A stretch of DNA of 64,000 bases from Streptomyces sp. SID12488 (lineage in GTDB: Bacteria > Actinomycetota > Actinomycetes > Streptomycetales > Streptomycetaceae), in assembly GCF_010548275.1 (NCBI RefSeq), contig NZ_JAAGLT010000032.1, forward strand, positions 49,039-113,038, read 5' to 3'. The notes below the pieces were generated by a model, which worked only from the letters and a program-made list of their open reading frames with translations, searched no databases and was not told the DNA's origin. Shown here piece after piece: positions 33,159 to 41,791 of the stretch (position 1 is the first letter of the stretch; each line of letters begins with the position of its first letter). Made by a program: the position numbers and the translations under genes.

Positions 33159-36100
33159 TCACTTCATGGTCAGGAACCGCTGCACCAGCGAGGCCAGCAG
33201 CAACGCCAGCAGCGGCAGCGAGAACCAGAAGCTGCTCTGCAGCCACCGCAGTTGCCGAACCCCCGGGCGCACCGCGACCCGTACGGCCTCCCGGGCTGTG
33301 AGCAGCAGGATCAGGGCGACGGCCGCCAGGCCGCCCACCACCGACCATGGTGTCCACGTCACCTGGGGACCGATCGGGCCGGGATCGGCCTTCGCGACCC
33401 TGCCCTCCGGTTGCTGCCGCAGCGCGTACATCGTGACGTCGGAGTTGACGAACACCTTCTTCAACTCGTCCCGGCCGTCCAGGTTCTGGAGCAGCCGGTG
33501 CTCCCAGGCGGCCGAGTAGCCCACGTCCAGCTGGAGATAGACGACCTGGCTGCGGTTGACCATCAGGTACGAGTTGGGGCCCGCGTCCTTGAGCGCCTTC
33601 ACCAGCCCCGACACCAGCACCGGGTCGGCCGGTGCGAGCGTCGGCTCGTACCGCACCTTCTCCATGTCCCGGGCGCCCCACGGCAGGGCCGGCGTCACGT
33701 TGTCGACGAGGTCGTTGCTCAGCCACAGCAGCCGTACGGTCGGATCGTCGTGGGCGTACACGTAGTTCATCGCGGCGACCTCGCCGGGGCGGGTCCGTTC
33801 GAACGACTCGTTGCCCCAACGGGCCACCAGGAAGCCGCCCATGAGGAGCAGGCCCGCCATCAGGGCCGCCAGCGGGGCGAGGCTGATCCGGTCCCGCTCC
33901 TGTTCCTTCGGGGTGACACCGGTGCGCGGGAAGAGTGCGAGCGCGGCGAGCAGGGCCGCGCCGGGCAGGGCGAACATGAAGACGCGCAGGGCCATCTCGC
34001 CGCCGTACGACTGCATGCCGAAGCCCAGGAACGGGACGAAGGTGAGGACGAGCAGGGAGCGTTCGCGGTACTTGTGGTCCCGGCGGCGCCACCAGCCGTA
34101 GCAGGCGAGGGTCATGACCCCGCCGGCCAGCAGGACGCGCGTGTAGAGGACGAGTTTGTGGGCCGAACTGCCGCCCTCGATACGGCCGGAGACGCTCGAC
34201 GACACATTGCCGCCCACTCCGCCCATCCCGCCGAAGAGTTCGTCGAAGTGCCCCGACCAGTACGGCTCGGCCATGAAACCGACCCAGGCCGCGACGATCA
34301 CGCCGAACAGGATGGGCAGGCCCCGCAGTTCGGACCTGCCGATCAGGACCAGGACCGCCAGCACGCCCAGCATCACGAACGGCGTCAGCTGGTGCGCCGG
34401 GACCGTCGCCGCGAACAGGACGATCAACACGGCCAGCAGTACGGCCTGTTGGCGGCGGTCCGTCGGCTCGACCTCCGCCTCGCCGGGCCGCACCTTCGCC
34501 CACAGCACCCGCGGCGCCCGGAACCACACCAGCAGGATCGCCACGAAGACCAGATACAGGAGGTAGGTGAAGCCCTGCGGGGAGAAGTAGTCCTGGCCCA
34601 CCCAGCCGCTCAGGACGAAGATCCACACGCCGGTCCACTTGGCGCGCCAGCTCGCCCGCAGTGAGCGCGTCAGCAGGAACAGCGGTGCGAGGTACAGGAG
34701 TTGCATGGTCAGGGGCCACCAGCGGATGACCTCGGTGAGATCACCGACCCCGCAGGCCTTCGCCACGAACGCGGCCCCCGCGAAGAAGCCCGGCCAGCTC
34801 CAGCGCGCGTCCAGGTCCGGTACGGCGGTCCCGGTCCGGTCGATGTAGTCGATGAACCCGAGGTGCTGCCAGGCCGTCGCGAACCGCGGTTCGGCCTCGA
34901 TCACCGCGGGCAGCGCGTGCAGCGACACGACGGTCGCGAGCAGCGTGAGAGCCAGCAGCGTGCGGTGTTCCCGGTTCCCCCACAGCAGCGACGAGAACAC
35001 CACGACCAGCAGCGCGGCCCCGATCAGCGTCGGCAGCGGCAGTACGGAGACCAGCCCGAGCCCGCCCATCCGGTCCAGGTCGGCCTCGCCGAGGCGGGAC
35101 GCGGGCACCCAGTAGAGCAGGAGCGCGGCGATCAGCAGACCGCCGAGGACCAGTCCGCCCCGGGTGGGCAGCAGACGTGCGCGCAGGGAGGGCAGAGGCG
35201 GTGTCGTCGCGCCGGGTGGGGTGTGCGGGGTGCGCAACTCCCGTACGAGGGAAGCCTGTACGGCGTGTGCGAGTTCGGCGTCCGCGCCCGCCGGCACGGC
35301 GAGGTCCCGGGAGGCGCCCTCCACCGGCAGTCCCAGGGCCTCCGGCCCCACCTGTTTCAGTGCCCAGGCCGGCCGGTGGTCCGCACGTGGAGCCGGTGTC
35401 CCCGTGGGCGGGGTCCCCGGCCCCGGGCGGACGTCCGGGCGGCGTTCCAGGTGGTCGAAGTCGAGGCGGACGCCGAGCGCGAGGGTGTCCGAGTCCCGTG
35501 CCCAACCCTGTCCGCGCCTGCGGGAGTTGGCCGCCAGGACATCGCGTGTACCCAGGTCGGCGAGGTCCCCGTCCGGTGCCGGGCCCTCGGGTACGGCGTC
35601 TGCCGGCGCCGCCATGACCGTCCGGTACAGCCTGGGTGCGGCGAGCGCGACGATCACCGCGAGGGACGAGATCTCCGCGACGCCCGCGCCGGTCAGACCC
35701 ATCCGGGGGAGCAGCAGCAGCGTCAGTCCGAGCACGAGGACGCACAACAGGCCCTGCATCCAGGCGAGTGGGCCGGTACGGCTCTGGGCGCGCAGCACCG
35801 CGAAGTACGTCTCCATGACGACCCGCAGCACCGCGCCGACCGCGAACCAGCGCAGCAGCGGGGTCGCCGCGTCCGCGTAGCCCGAGCCGAAGACGCCCAA
35901 GATCCGGGGCGCCCCGAAGAACAGCACACCGGCGACCGGCAGCATGATCCGTGCCATGCGTCTGAGGGCGGCCCGGGTGTTGGCGGCCAGCCGGGCCGGA
36001 TCGTGCGAGCCCTCGACGGTCAGTGAGGCGCCCATGTTGATGGCGAGCAGGTTGACCGTGCCGCCGATGGTGGTGGTGATGTAGAAGTACGCGTTGTCGG

Positions 36101-36965
36101 TGGAGCTGACCTGCGAGGCGACGATCACCGGCACCAGGTAGACCACCGCGAGGGAGAACAGGGACCCGGTGTAGTCGCCGGCCAGGAACCGGCCGATCTC
36201 CTTCGGCGTCGGCGGGTTCGCCTTCGCGTGCTCCTCGGTCGCCTTGACGTGCCGGGGCACCAGCCGACGGAACACCAGCCAGCCCAGCGGCAGTACCGAC
36301 ATGGCGATCGCCGCGACCCACGACACGAAGACACCGCTCGTCGGGATCGCCGCCGCGAAGGCGACCAGCAGCCCCAGCTTGACCGCCGAGAACGCCGTGT
36401 TGCCGACGGGTACCCACAGCGCGCTGCGCAGCCCGGTCAGCACCCCGTCCTGGAGGGTGAGCAGGTTCCACAGGACGACGGCGCCGACGAACCCCAGGGC
36501 GGGCACCGGCCCGTGCAGGAACCGGTATGACGGCCCCCAGCTGTTCAGCGTGAGCAGGAAGACACCGCCTGCCAGTGCGACGATCATCGAACTGCCCACG
36601 TACGTACGGAAGATGAACCGTCCGGTTTCGCGGCCCGCGACTGGGATGAAGCGGGCCAGGGCACCCGTCAGCGTCACCGCGGTGAGACCGGCGAGGAGCT
36701 TCATGGCGGCGATCGCGGCGGAGCTCTGGCCGACTGCCGACTCCGAGTAGTAGCGGGCGGCGGCCAGCCAGAATCCGAGCCCGAGCACGGCGGAGATACC
36801 GGTGTTGAGCATCAGCGCGTAGGCGTTGCGGAACAGCTGGCTGCCGCCCCCCTGGCCCCCGCCCAAGCCGGGTAGCCGCAGCCGCCGCCCAGGACGCTGC
36901 TCGGGTGTCTGGGCCCCGGGAGTGCCGGCGGCCTCGGTCGTGGGTGTGGTCGTCGTGTCAGACAC
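33159..36965 (-). CDS. Wzx-type flippase fused to a membrane glycosyltransferase-like protein
   Basis: 1268 residues. I chose the GTG (VSDTTTTPTTEAAG) that overlaps the deacetylase stop. Residues about 40-480 form a MOP/Wzx polysaccharide flippase (NAYALMLNTGISAVLGLGFW, ARFIPVAGRETGRFIF). A cytosolic linker of about 150 residues follows. The last 620 residues are a second polytopic module: LLYWVPASRLGEADLD, RWSWPGFFAGAAFVAKACG, GQDYFSPQGFTYLLYLVF, TVPAHQLTPFVMLG. It has an extracytoplasmic segment (about residues 1110-1190) and a final membrane helix, like a GT-C or polymerase-type protein. A fused exporter and polymerase/transferase is unusual. It probably handles undecaprenol-linked glycans made by the upstream genes. 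Confidence 0.8.
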   Translation of the reverse strand: MSDTTTTPTTEAAGTPGAQTPEQRPGRRLRLPGLGGGQGGGSQLFRNAYALMLNTGISAVLGLGFWLAAARYYSESAVGQSSAAIAAMKLLAGLTAVTLTGALARFIPVAGRETGRFIFRTYVGSSMIVALAGGVFLLTLNSWGPSYRFLHGPVPALGFVGAVVLWNLLTLQDGVLTGLRSALWVPVGNTAFSAVKLGLLVAFAAAIPTSGVFVSWVAAIAMSVLPLGWLVFRRLVPRHVKATEEHAKANPPTPKEIGRFLAGDYTGSLFSLAVVYLVPVIVASQVSSTDNAYFYITTTIGGTVNLLAINMGASLTVEGSHDPARLAANTRAALRRMARIMLPVAGVLFFGAPRILGVFGSGYADAATPLLRWFAVGAVLRVVMETYFAVLRAQSRTGPLAWMQGLLCVLVLGLTLLLLPRMGLTGAGVAEISSLAVIVALAAPRLYRTVMAAPADAVPEGPAPDGDLADLGTRDVLAANSRRRGQGWARDSDTLALGVRLDFDHLERRPDVRPGPGTPPTGTPAPRADHRPAWALKQVGPEALGLPVEGASRDLAVPAGADAELAHAVQASLVRELRTPHTPPGATTPPLPSLRARLLPTRGGLVLGGLLIAALLLYWVPASRLGEADLDRMGGLGLVSVLPLPTLIGAALLVVVFSSLLWGNREHRTLLALTLLATVVSLHALPAVIEAEPRFATAWQHLGFIDYIDRTGTAVPDLDARWSWPGFFAGAAFVAKACGVGDLTEVIRWWPLTMQLLYLAPLFLLTRSLRASWRAKWTGVWIFVLSGWVGQDYFSPQGFTYLLYLVFVAILLVWFRAPRVLWAKVRPGEAEVEPTDRRQQAVLLAVLIVLFAATVPAHQLTPFVMLGVLAVLVLIGRSELRGLPILFGVIVAAWVGFMAEPYWSGHFDELFGGMGGVGGNVSSSVSGRIEGGSSAHKLVLYTRVLLAGGVMTLACYGWWRRRDHKYRERSLLVLTFVPFLGFGMQSYGGEMALRVFMFALPGAALLAALALFPRTGVTPKEQERDRISLAPLAALMAGLLLMGGFLVARWGNESFERTRPGEVAAMNYVYAHDDPTVRLLWLSNDLVDNVTPALPWGARDMEKVRYEPTLAPADPVLVSGLVKALKDAGPNSYLMVNRSQVVYLQLDVGYSAAWEHRLLQNLDGRDELKKVFVNSDVTMYALRQQPEGRVAKADPGPIGPQVTWTPWSVVGGLAAVALILLLTAREAVRVAVRPGVRQLRWLQSSFWFSLPLLALLLASLVQRFLTMK

Positions 36966-37767
36966 GGGAACGGATGGCCTTCCGGCGGACCTGACGTGCT
37001 CTGCGGGCCAGGGCGTACCCCTTGGTGAGGGCGCGGTCCCGGGCGAAGTTCCGGGCGATCTCACGGCCTTCGATCAGCCGCTCGAACTCCTGGACACTGG
37101 TGCCGTGACGCACGGTGACGCGTTTCAGGGCGTACGGACCCTGCGCCCGGCGTGCCAGACCGTTGCCGACGGCGAGCGCCTGCGCGAACCCCGCCTCGCG
37201 GACAGCGGTACGCACCCGGCGGCTGGAGTAGCCGTAGGGATAGGCGAACGACACGGGTACGGCGCCCAGTTCGTCCGCGACGATCTCCCTGCAACGCGTC
37301 ACTTCGAAGCGCAGCGCGTCGTCGTCGAGCTGGTCCAGCTCCGGGTGCGTGTGGCTGTGGCCGCCGATCTCGACGCCCACGGCCGCGAGTTCGCGCACCT
37401 GGGCCCAGTCGAGCATGGTGTCGAGAGCGCCACCGGTGCGGTGCGCGCCCCGGAGCCAGCCCGTCGAGACGAACAGCGAGGCGGAGAAGCCGTGTTCGGC
37501 CAGCACCGGCAGCGCGTGCCGGTGCACCCCCTCGTAGCCGTCGTCGAAGGTGATCAGGACCGGCTGCGGGGGCAGCACCCGCTCCGTCGAGAACGGGCGG
37601 CGCCAGGAGTCGGCCAGCTGGGCCGTGGTGACCGGATGGAAGTCCCGGTTCGCGAGCAGCGCCATCTGCTCGGCGAACGCCTCAGGCGTCACGGAGAGGG
37701 CACGAGTGGGGGGATTGGGCGTCCGGGTGACCGAGTGGTACATCAGGACGGGTACGGGCGCGTTCAT
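36958..37767 (-). CDS. Polysaccharide deacetylase (NodB domain)
   Basis: 269 residues. NodB motifs are visible: PVLITFDDGYEG (motif 1, metal-binding Asp-Asp), EIGGHSHTHPEL (motif 2, His pair), then FAYPYGYSSRRVRTAV (motif 3). Upstream, PVLMYHSVT is the usual lead-in. There is no signal peptide, so it would act in the cytoplasm or on an inner-leaflet lipid-linked glycan, removing N- or O-acetyl groups. The start lies four bases inside the preceding GT2 stop region and the stop overlaps the flippase fusion start: translational coupling in one operon. Confidence 0.87.
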   Translation of the reverse strand: MNAPVPVLMYHSVTRTPNPPTRALSVTPEAFAEQMALLANRDFHPVTTAQLADSWRRPFSTERVLPPQPVLITFDDGYEGVHRHALPVLAEHGFSASLFVSTGWLRGAHRTGGALDTMLDWAQVRELAAVGVEIGGHSHTHPELDQLDDDALRFEVTRCREIVADELGAVPVSFAYPYGYSSRRVRTAVREAGFAQALAVGNGLARRAQGPYALKRVTVRHGTSVQEFERLIEGREIARNFARDRALTKGYALARRARQVRRKAIRSRV

Positions 37768-38762
37768 GCCGTCCCCCCTTCGACGCTCCGCTCGATCTCC
37801 ACCACCGTGAACGTGGCCCCGCCCCGGCGCGCCCGCAGGCTCCCGAGGACGTACCCGCCCGCCGCCGTCAGCACACCGACGACGATCGCGCCCGCCCGGC
37901 CCGCGCCGCCCGGCCTGGCCAGCAGGGCGTCGCGCAGACCGCGTGCGATCCCTCCGGGCAGCACCCGGGTGGTGTAGCGGCGTTCCGACTCAAGTCCCTT
38001 GTCCGCGCCCACACTTCGGGCGACCAGAGCCTTCGACAGGCCCTCGGCGTAGGTGCGGGTGCGGAAGTAGCCGAAGTGCTCGCGGACCTCGGGCACCCGA
38101 TGGTGGATCACCGCACGGTCGTCGATCAGCAGCACCGCGTCGGGCCTGGCCCGGGCGAGCCGGATGCACAGTTCCGTCTCCTCACAGCCCAACGGCCGCT
38201 TGTCGCCGTCCCGTCCGATACCGGTGGCGAAACCGCCGGCCGCGTCGAAGGCCGTACGCCGGAAGGAGGCGTTCCCGCCCAGCACGTTGCGGACCCTGAC
38301 GCGTCCCCCGGGCAGCCCCTTGTAGGTACAGCCGACCACCCAGTCGAACTCCTCGGGGAACCAGGCCGGCCGTCGGCCCGACGCCCAGATCGGCATCGTC
38401 CGGCCGCCGACGGCCATCACCCGGGGGTCCGCGTAGCCCTCGGCCAAGTGACGCAGCCAGTCGCGTTCGGCCACGGCGTCGTCGTCGAGGAAGGCGATGA
38501 TCCCGCCGTACGAGGCGGCGATCCCGGTGTTGCGGCCGGCCGACAGGCCGCGCGGGCCCGCGTTGGCGAGCACCCGTACCTCGTCGGTCTCCTTGTACTC
38601 CTTGGCCAGCCGCGCCAGGAGTGCCTGGTTGTGGTCGACGACCAGGAGGGTCTCCAGGGCCGGCCGTGACTGCGCCCGCACCGAGGCGACCGCCGCGAGG
38701 ATGTCCTCCCAGCGGTCCTCGGTGTAGACGCAGACGACCACCGAGACGGCCGGCTCGTTCAA
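37764..38762 (-). CDS. GT2 glycosyltransferase with C-terminal membrane helix
   Basis: 332 residues from a TTG that overlaps the upstream gene's TGA (TTGA); a GGGGAGA ribosome site precedes it. GT-A fold: VSVVVCVYTEDRWEDILAAV, GLSAGRNTGIA, FLDDDAVAERDWL (metal-binding DxD region), and CEETELCIRLARA, the ED motif of processive or polymerising-type GT2 enzymes. A hydrophobic helix near the C-terminus (AIVVGVLTAAGGYVLG) would attach it to the membrane. It is the second of four coupled genes. The sugar donor cannot be predicted. Confidence 0.85.
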   Translation of the reverse strand: MNEPAVSVVVCVYTEDRWEDILAAVASVRAQSRPALETLLVVDHNQALLARLAKEYKETDEVRVLANAGPRGLSAGRNTGIAASYGGIIAFLDDDAVAERDWLRHLAEGYADPRVMAVGGRTMPIWASGRRPAWFPEEFDWVVGCTYKGLPGGRVRVRNVLGGNASFRRTAFDAAGGFATGIGRDGDKRPLGCEETELCIRLARARPDAVLLIDDRAVIHHRVPEVREHFGYFRTRTYAEGLSKALVARSVGADKGLESERRYTTRVLPGGIARGLRDALLARPGGAGRAGAIVVGVLTAAGGYVLGSLRARRGGATFTVVEIERSVEGGTA

Positions 38763-39598
38763 GACGACTCTCCCCGGCTCGTGCTGAGAACGCGGGAGTG
38801 CGAACGGCTGCGCAGCGCACGCCGGTTGGAGCGCTCCTTCAGGATCACCCGCAGGACCCGCAGCCCGTCGTGCACGGCCCGCAGATTGCTCGCGCCGTGA
38901 ATACGGAGGTACTCGTGGCTCGGGATCTCCTGCACCTTGAGCCCCGCCTTGACGACCCGGATGTTGATCAGGGTCTCGATCTCGAAGCCGGTGCAGTCGA
39001 GGTCGATCTTGTCGAGGCAGTGTCGCCAGAACGCGTTGTAGCCGTAGCAGAGGTCGGTGTAGCGGGCGCCGAACTTCTTGTTGACGACCGTGCACAGCGC
39101 CCAGTTGCCGAGCTTGCGGATCGGCGTCATGTCGTCGGTGCCGCCGCCGTTGGCGAAGCGCGAGCCCTTGGCGAAGTCGGCGCCCGAGACGAGCGCGGAC
39201 ACGTACGACACGATCTCGTTGCCGTCCGCCGACCCGTCCGCGTCGACCATCACGATGATGTCGCCGGTGCAGGCCTCGAACCCGGTGATCAGGGCATCCC
39301 CCTTGCCCTTGCCCTGCTGCTCGACCACCTTGACGCCGGGCCACAGGTCGCGGGCGACCTGGACGGTGTCGTCGGTGGAGTTGCCGTCGACCAGGATCAC
39401 CTCGTGGATCCAGTCGGGCAGGGTCTTGAAGACGTACGGCAGGTTCTCCGCCTCGTTCATGGCGGGGATCACCACGCTCACCGGCGGCGTGATCGCCAGG
39501 TGGGAGGAGATCGGCCGGTACACGTCGGCCGTGATCGGTTGCTGATCGGCGATCGCGGGCTCCTGGCCCGGTATCGCCGGTCGCAGAACGGAACTCAT
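38759..39598 (-). CDS. GT2 glycosyltransferase, dolichyl-phosphate-sugar synthase-like
   Basis: 279 residues; ATG after GAGAGGGA. It has an N-terminal extension of 40 residues and the GT-A motifs PPVSVVIPAMNEAENLP, ILVDGNSTDDTV, GKGDALITGFEACTG and IVMVDADGSADG. It continues with LCYGYNAFWRHCLDKI and FEIETLINIRVVKAGLKVQEIPSHEYLR. This pattern is that of polyprenyl-phosphate sugar synthases and undecaprenyl-linked glycan initiators. It is the first gene of the minus-strand operon running to 33159, so its promoter lies in the gap 39599-39993. Confidence 0.85.
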   Translation of the reverse strand: MSSVLRPAIPGQEPAIADQQPITADVYRPISSHLAITPPVSVVIPAMNEAENLPYVFKTLPDWIHEVILVDGNSTDDTVQVARDLWPGVKVVEQQGKGKGDALITGFEACTGDIIVMVDADGSADGNEIVSYVSALVSGADFAKGSRFANGGGTDDMTPIRKLGNWALCTVVNKKFGARYTDLCYGYNAFWRHCLDKIDLDCTGFEIETLINIRVVKAGLKVQEIPSHEYLRIHGASNLRAVHDGLRVLRVILKERSNRRALRSRSHSRVLSTSRGESS

Positions 39599-39993
39599 GA
39601 GTCTGGTCCCTCTCGTCCGGTAGACCGCCCGCCCCTGGGCAGCCCGGTTTTTTGTCCGGTTCGAAAGGGGGGTTCTCACTTACGGCATGCCGAATGGACT
39701 CTCCGTATCAGTTGCTAGCTGTTTACGAACATGCCGGGTGAGCTGGCAAAGCTGGCCGAACACCGTGACCCGGTGGTCGGTTTCGCGGCACGGCCCGGCG
39801 GGACGTACGTCCACCGAGCACGGCACCCCCCTACCGCGTCCCGCTCCGACGGTCGTCGTGGACCCTGAGCCCTCCCCTGAGTCACAGGACGACGTACCGA
39901 TGCGGGTGAGAGTACGACGGTATTGAGGATTGTGCCCTTATGGCAAGACCTGGAACGAGGTCTCACGTTTTTGTTGGTTTGACCGTTACGCAA
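39599..39993. other. Intergenic region, promoter of the polysaccharide operon
   Basis: No gene is supported. The right part (39930-39993) is distinctly AT-rich for this genome and would suit the minus-strand promoter of the glycosyltransferase operon and the end of the FemAB-like gene. I cannot assign boxes with confidence. Confidence 0.5.
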
Positions 39994-41133
39994 CTACTTT
40001 GATCGATTTCTGGAACGGATTTGTCCCATCCGCTTCAGTGCCCGGTCCGCCGGTTCGAAGAGCTCCGGCCGTGACAGCACCACGTTGCGCAGCGCGCGTA
40101 CCGGAGCGCGCCGCGCCCGATGTCCGGCCGCCACCGGGTGACGACGTGTCACCCACCCCTCGGACACCAGGAGTTCACGTGTTTTCAGGGAGTCCTTGTA
40201 CTCCTTCTGGCCCCGGCCCAGATCCAGGTACGCGATACCGTCGGCGGCTGCCGCCTCGGCCATCCGCAGATGCAGGATCAGCCCCGGCGAGTACTTCGAG
40301 TACGCCGGGTCGTATGCCGGGAACCAGCAGGCCAGTACGCGTTCGGTGCGCAGTCCGAAGTGGGCGGCGATCGGCTTCCCATCGGCGTAGAGCACCGAAA
40401 GGATGCCTGCGAACGGGTCGGAACGGGTGTGGAAGAGCTGCTGTACGAGCCGGGTGATCCAGGGGTGCGCGAACCGGTCGCTGCGGCCGGTCCTGCGGTA
40501 CTGGGCGGACTTCCACGCCATCAGCCTGGTCAGCGCCTCGGGATCGCGCTCGTCGTGCACGTAGTGGACCTCGCCGGCGTCCCGGCCGAGTCTGCGCTCC
40601 TTGGCGAGCGTCGTGCGCGTGAACTTCGGGGAGCGCGCCCGGAGTCCGGCGAGATAGGTCTCGTACCCCTGGTCGACGTCCATCACCGGGGACGGGAAGG
40701 TGCCGGAGGCTCCGGCCTCGAACGGCGTCTGGCCGCCCACCAGATGGTCGAACTCCCACACCGCGAGCCCGCAGGCCCGCAGCAACTCCCTTGCGTCCCA
40801 GTCGAATCCGGGGCGGTGCACCAGCCCCTGGCAGTCGGAGACACCGAGCCCGATCGCCCGGCCGACTCCGGCGGCGGATCTCTGGAACGGGAAGAACGCG
40901 GCCGGTTCCCCGCCCTCGTGGAGCACCGCGATGCGTACGCCGCGTCTGCAACGGCCGATCGCGAGCGCGAACTCCGGGGACAGGAAGGGGTTCGCCAGTT
41001 CGGGCGAGCCGTGCAGATGGGCCTTGGCCTGCAACGCCGTCCAGGCGGCCCGGTCGGCGGCGGTCAGTTCGCCGGGCCGGTGCACGGTGAGGGTCACGTC
41101 GGGAGTCAGATTACGAGCCACGTCACCAACCAC
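39994..41133 (-). CDS. FemAB/GNAT-like (CelD/BcsL) acyltransferase
   Basis: 379 residues from a GTG one base after the preceding stop. It has the double GNAT-like fold of Acetyltransf_6 proteins: NPFLSPEFALAIGRCRRGVRIAVLHEGGEPAAFFPFQ, then KFTRTTLAKERRLGRD in the middle and AGILSVLYADGKPIAAHFGL. Its C-terminal core reads ACWFPAYDPAYSKYSPGLILHLRMAEAAAADGIAYLDLGRGQKEYKDSLK. Family members appear in cellulose, exopolysaccharide and capsule operons and acylate sugars or nucleotides. Location beside two glycosyltransferases supports glycan decoration. Confidence 0.82.
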   Translation of the reverse strand: MVGDVARNLTPDVTLTVHRPGELTAADRAAWTALQAKAHLHGSPELANPFLSPEFALAIGRCRRGVRIAVLHEGGEPAAFFPFQRSAAGVGRAIGLGVSDCQGLVHRPGFDWDARELLRACGLAVWEFDHLVGGQTPFEAGASGTFPSPVMDVDQGYETYLAGLRARSPKFTRTTLAKERRLGRDAGEVHYVHDERDPEALTRLMAWKSAQYRRTGRSDRFAHPWITRLVQQLFHTRSDPFAGILSVLYADGKPIAAHFGLRTERVLACWFPAYDPAYSKYSPGLILHLRMAEAAAADGIAYLDLGRGQKEYKDSLKTRELLVSEGWVTRRHPVAAGHRARRAPVRALRNVVLSRPELFEPADRALKRMGQIRSRNRSK

Positions 41134-41134
41134 G

Positions 41135-41572
41135 TCAGGGGGTCCGTCTTCTCGCCGTACGGCCGCGCTGTCGCCCTGCCAGAACCAGCAGGAGGATCAG
41201 CGCGCTGATCACGGTCACGGCCACGACTGCACCGCGGACCGACCACCGGTGCGTCGCCAGCATGCCCTGGGCGACCAGGAGATCGAGTGCGACCGCCGCC
41301 GCCACGGATGTGACGACCCGGCCGAACGGCTCCAGCCCGCGCAGCGCGGCTCCCACGGCGACCGCCGGCGCGGCGAGGAGGAGGAACAGCGTGAGGGGGC
41401 CGCGCAACGGCGAGACGGTGGCGGTCAGCGCGAGGGCCGCACCGACGGCCGCGAGGGCCACGAACACGCCCGTGAGCAGCGGCAACAGGTCCTTTCCCGG
41501 CCCCTGTTCCGGCGGCTCACCGCCGCCCGATCCGCTCCCGGATGAAGATGGCTTGATACGTATGGTCTGCAT
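41135..41572 (-). CDS. Small membrane protein of the polysaccharide cluster
   Basis: 145 residues from ATG (MQTIRIKPSSSGSGSGGG). After a Ser/Gly/Pro-rich N-terminal tail it has about four hydrophobic segments: LLPLLTGVFVALAAVGAALAL, LTLFLLLAAPAVAVGAAL, VVTSVAAAVALDLLVAQGML and GAVVAVTVISALILLLVL, then a basic end. I do not recognise the family. Its stop is separated from the FemAB-like GTG by a single base, so the two are coupled. Confidence 0.75.
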   Translation of the reverse strand: MQTIRIKPSSSGSGSGGGEPPEQGPGKDLLPLLTGVFVALAAVGAALALTATVSPLRGPLTLFLLLAAPAVAVGAALRGLEPFGRVVTSVAAAVALDLLVAQGMLATHRWSVRGAVVAVTVISALILLLVLAGRQRGRTARRRTP

Positions 41573-41717
41573 TGGCGACTTTGCCCCCCGACGCGCCGGA
41601 TGCCGGGCTTCAATGTCGCGCAGCGGGCCGGACGAGTCAAGATGCGCAACCCTCGCGACAACTGGTCCGAATGCGTACACGACGTTCCCAGGAGGGGAAC
41701 GAAGGGGTGGACGGACG

Positions 41718-41752
41718 AGTTCCCCGGAGGTGCCGGCTGCCTCCGGGGAACT
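41718..41752 (-). terminator. Terminator after subtilisin-like protease gene
   Basis: AGTTCCCCGGAGG at 41718-41730 pairs perfectly with CCTCCGGGGAACT at 41740-41752 (13-bp stem, 9-nt loop), 40 bp beyond the minus-strand stop. Confidence 0.85.
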
Positions 41753-41791
41753 GCCGTTCAGGTCGGGCGGGTTACTGGTGCGGGACGGGTG

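Noticed and set aside
33252..34664. Long plus-strand frame opposite the flippase fusion
   Set aside because: It is an antisense shadow; the minus-strand frame has clear membrane-protein homology and proper codon bias.
39715..39993. 93-codon frame in the gap before the glycosyltransferase operon
   Set aside because: No ribosome site or homology; it would occupy the only place for the operon promoter.
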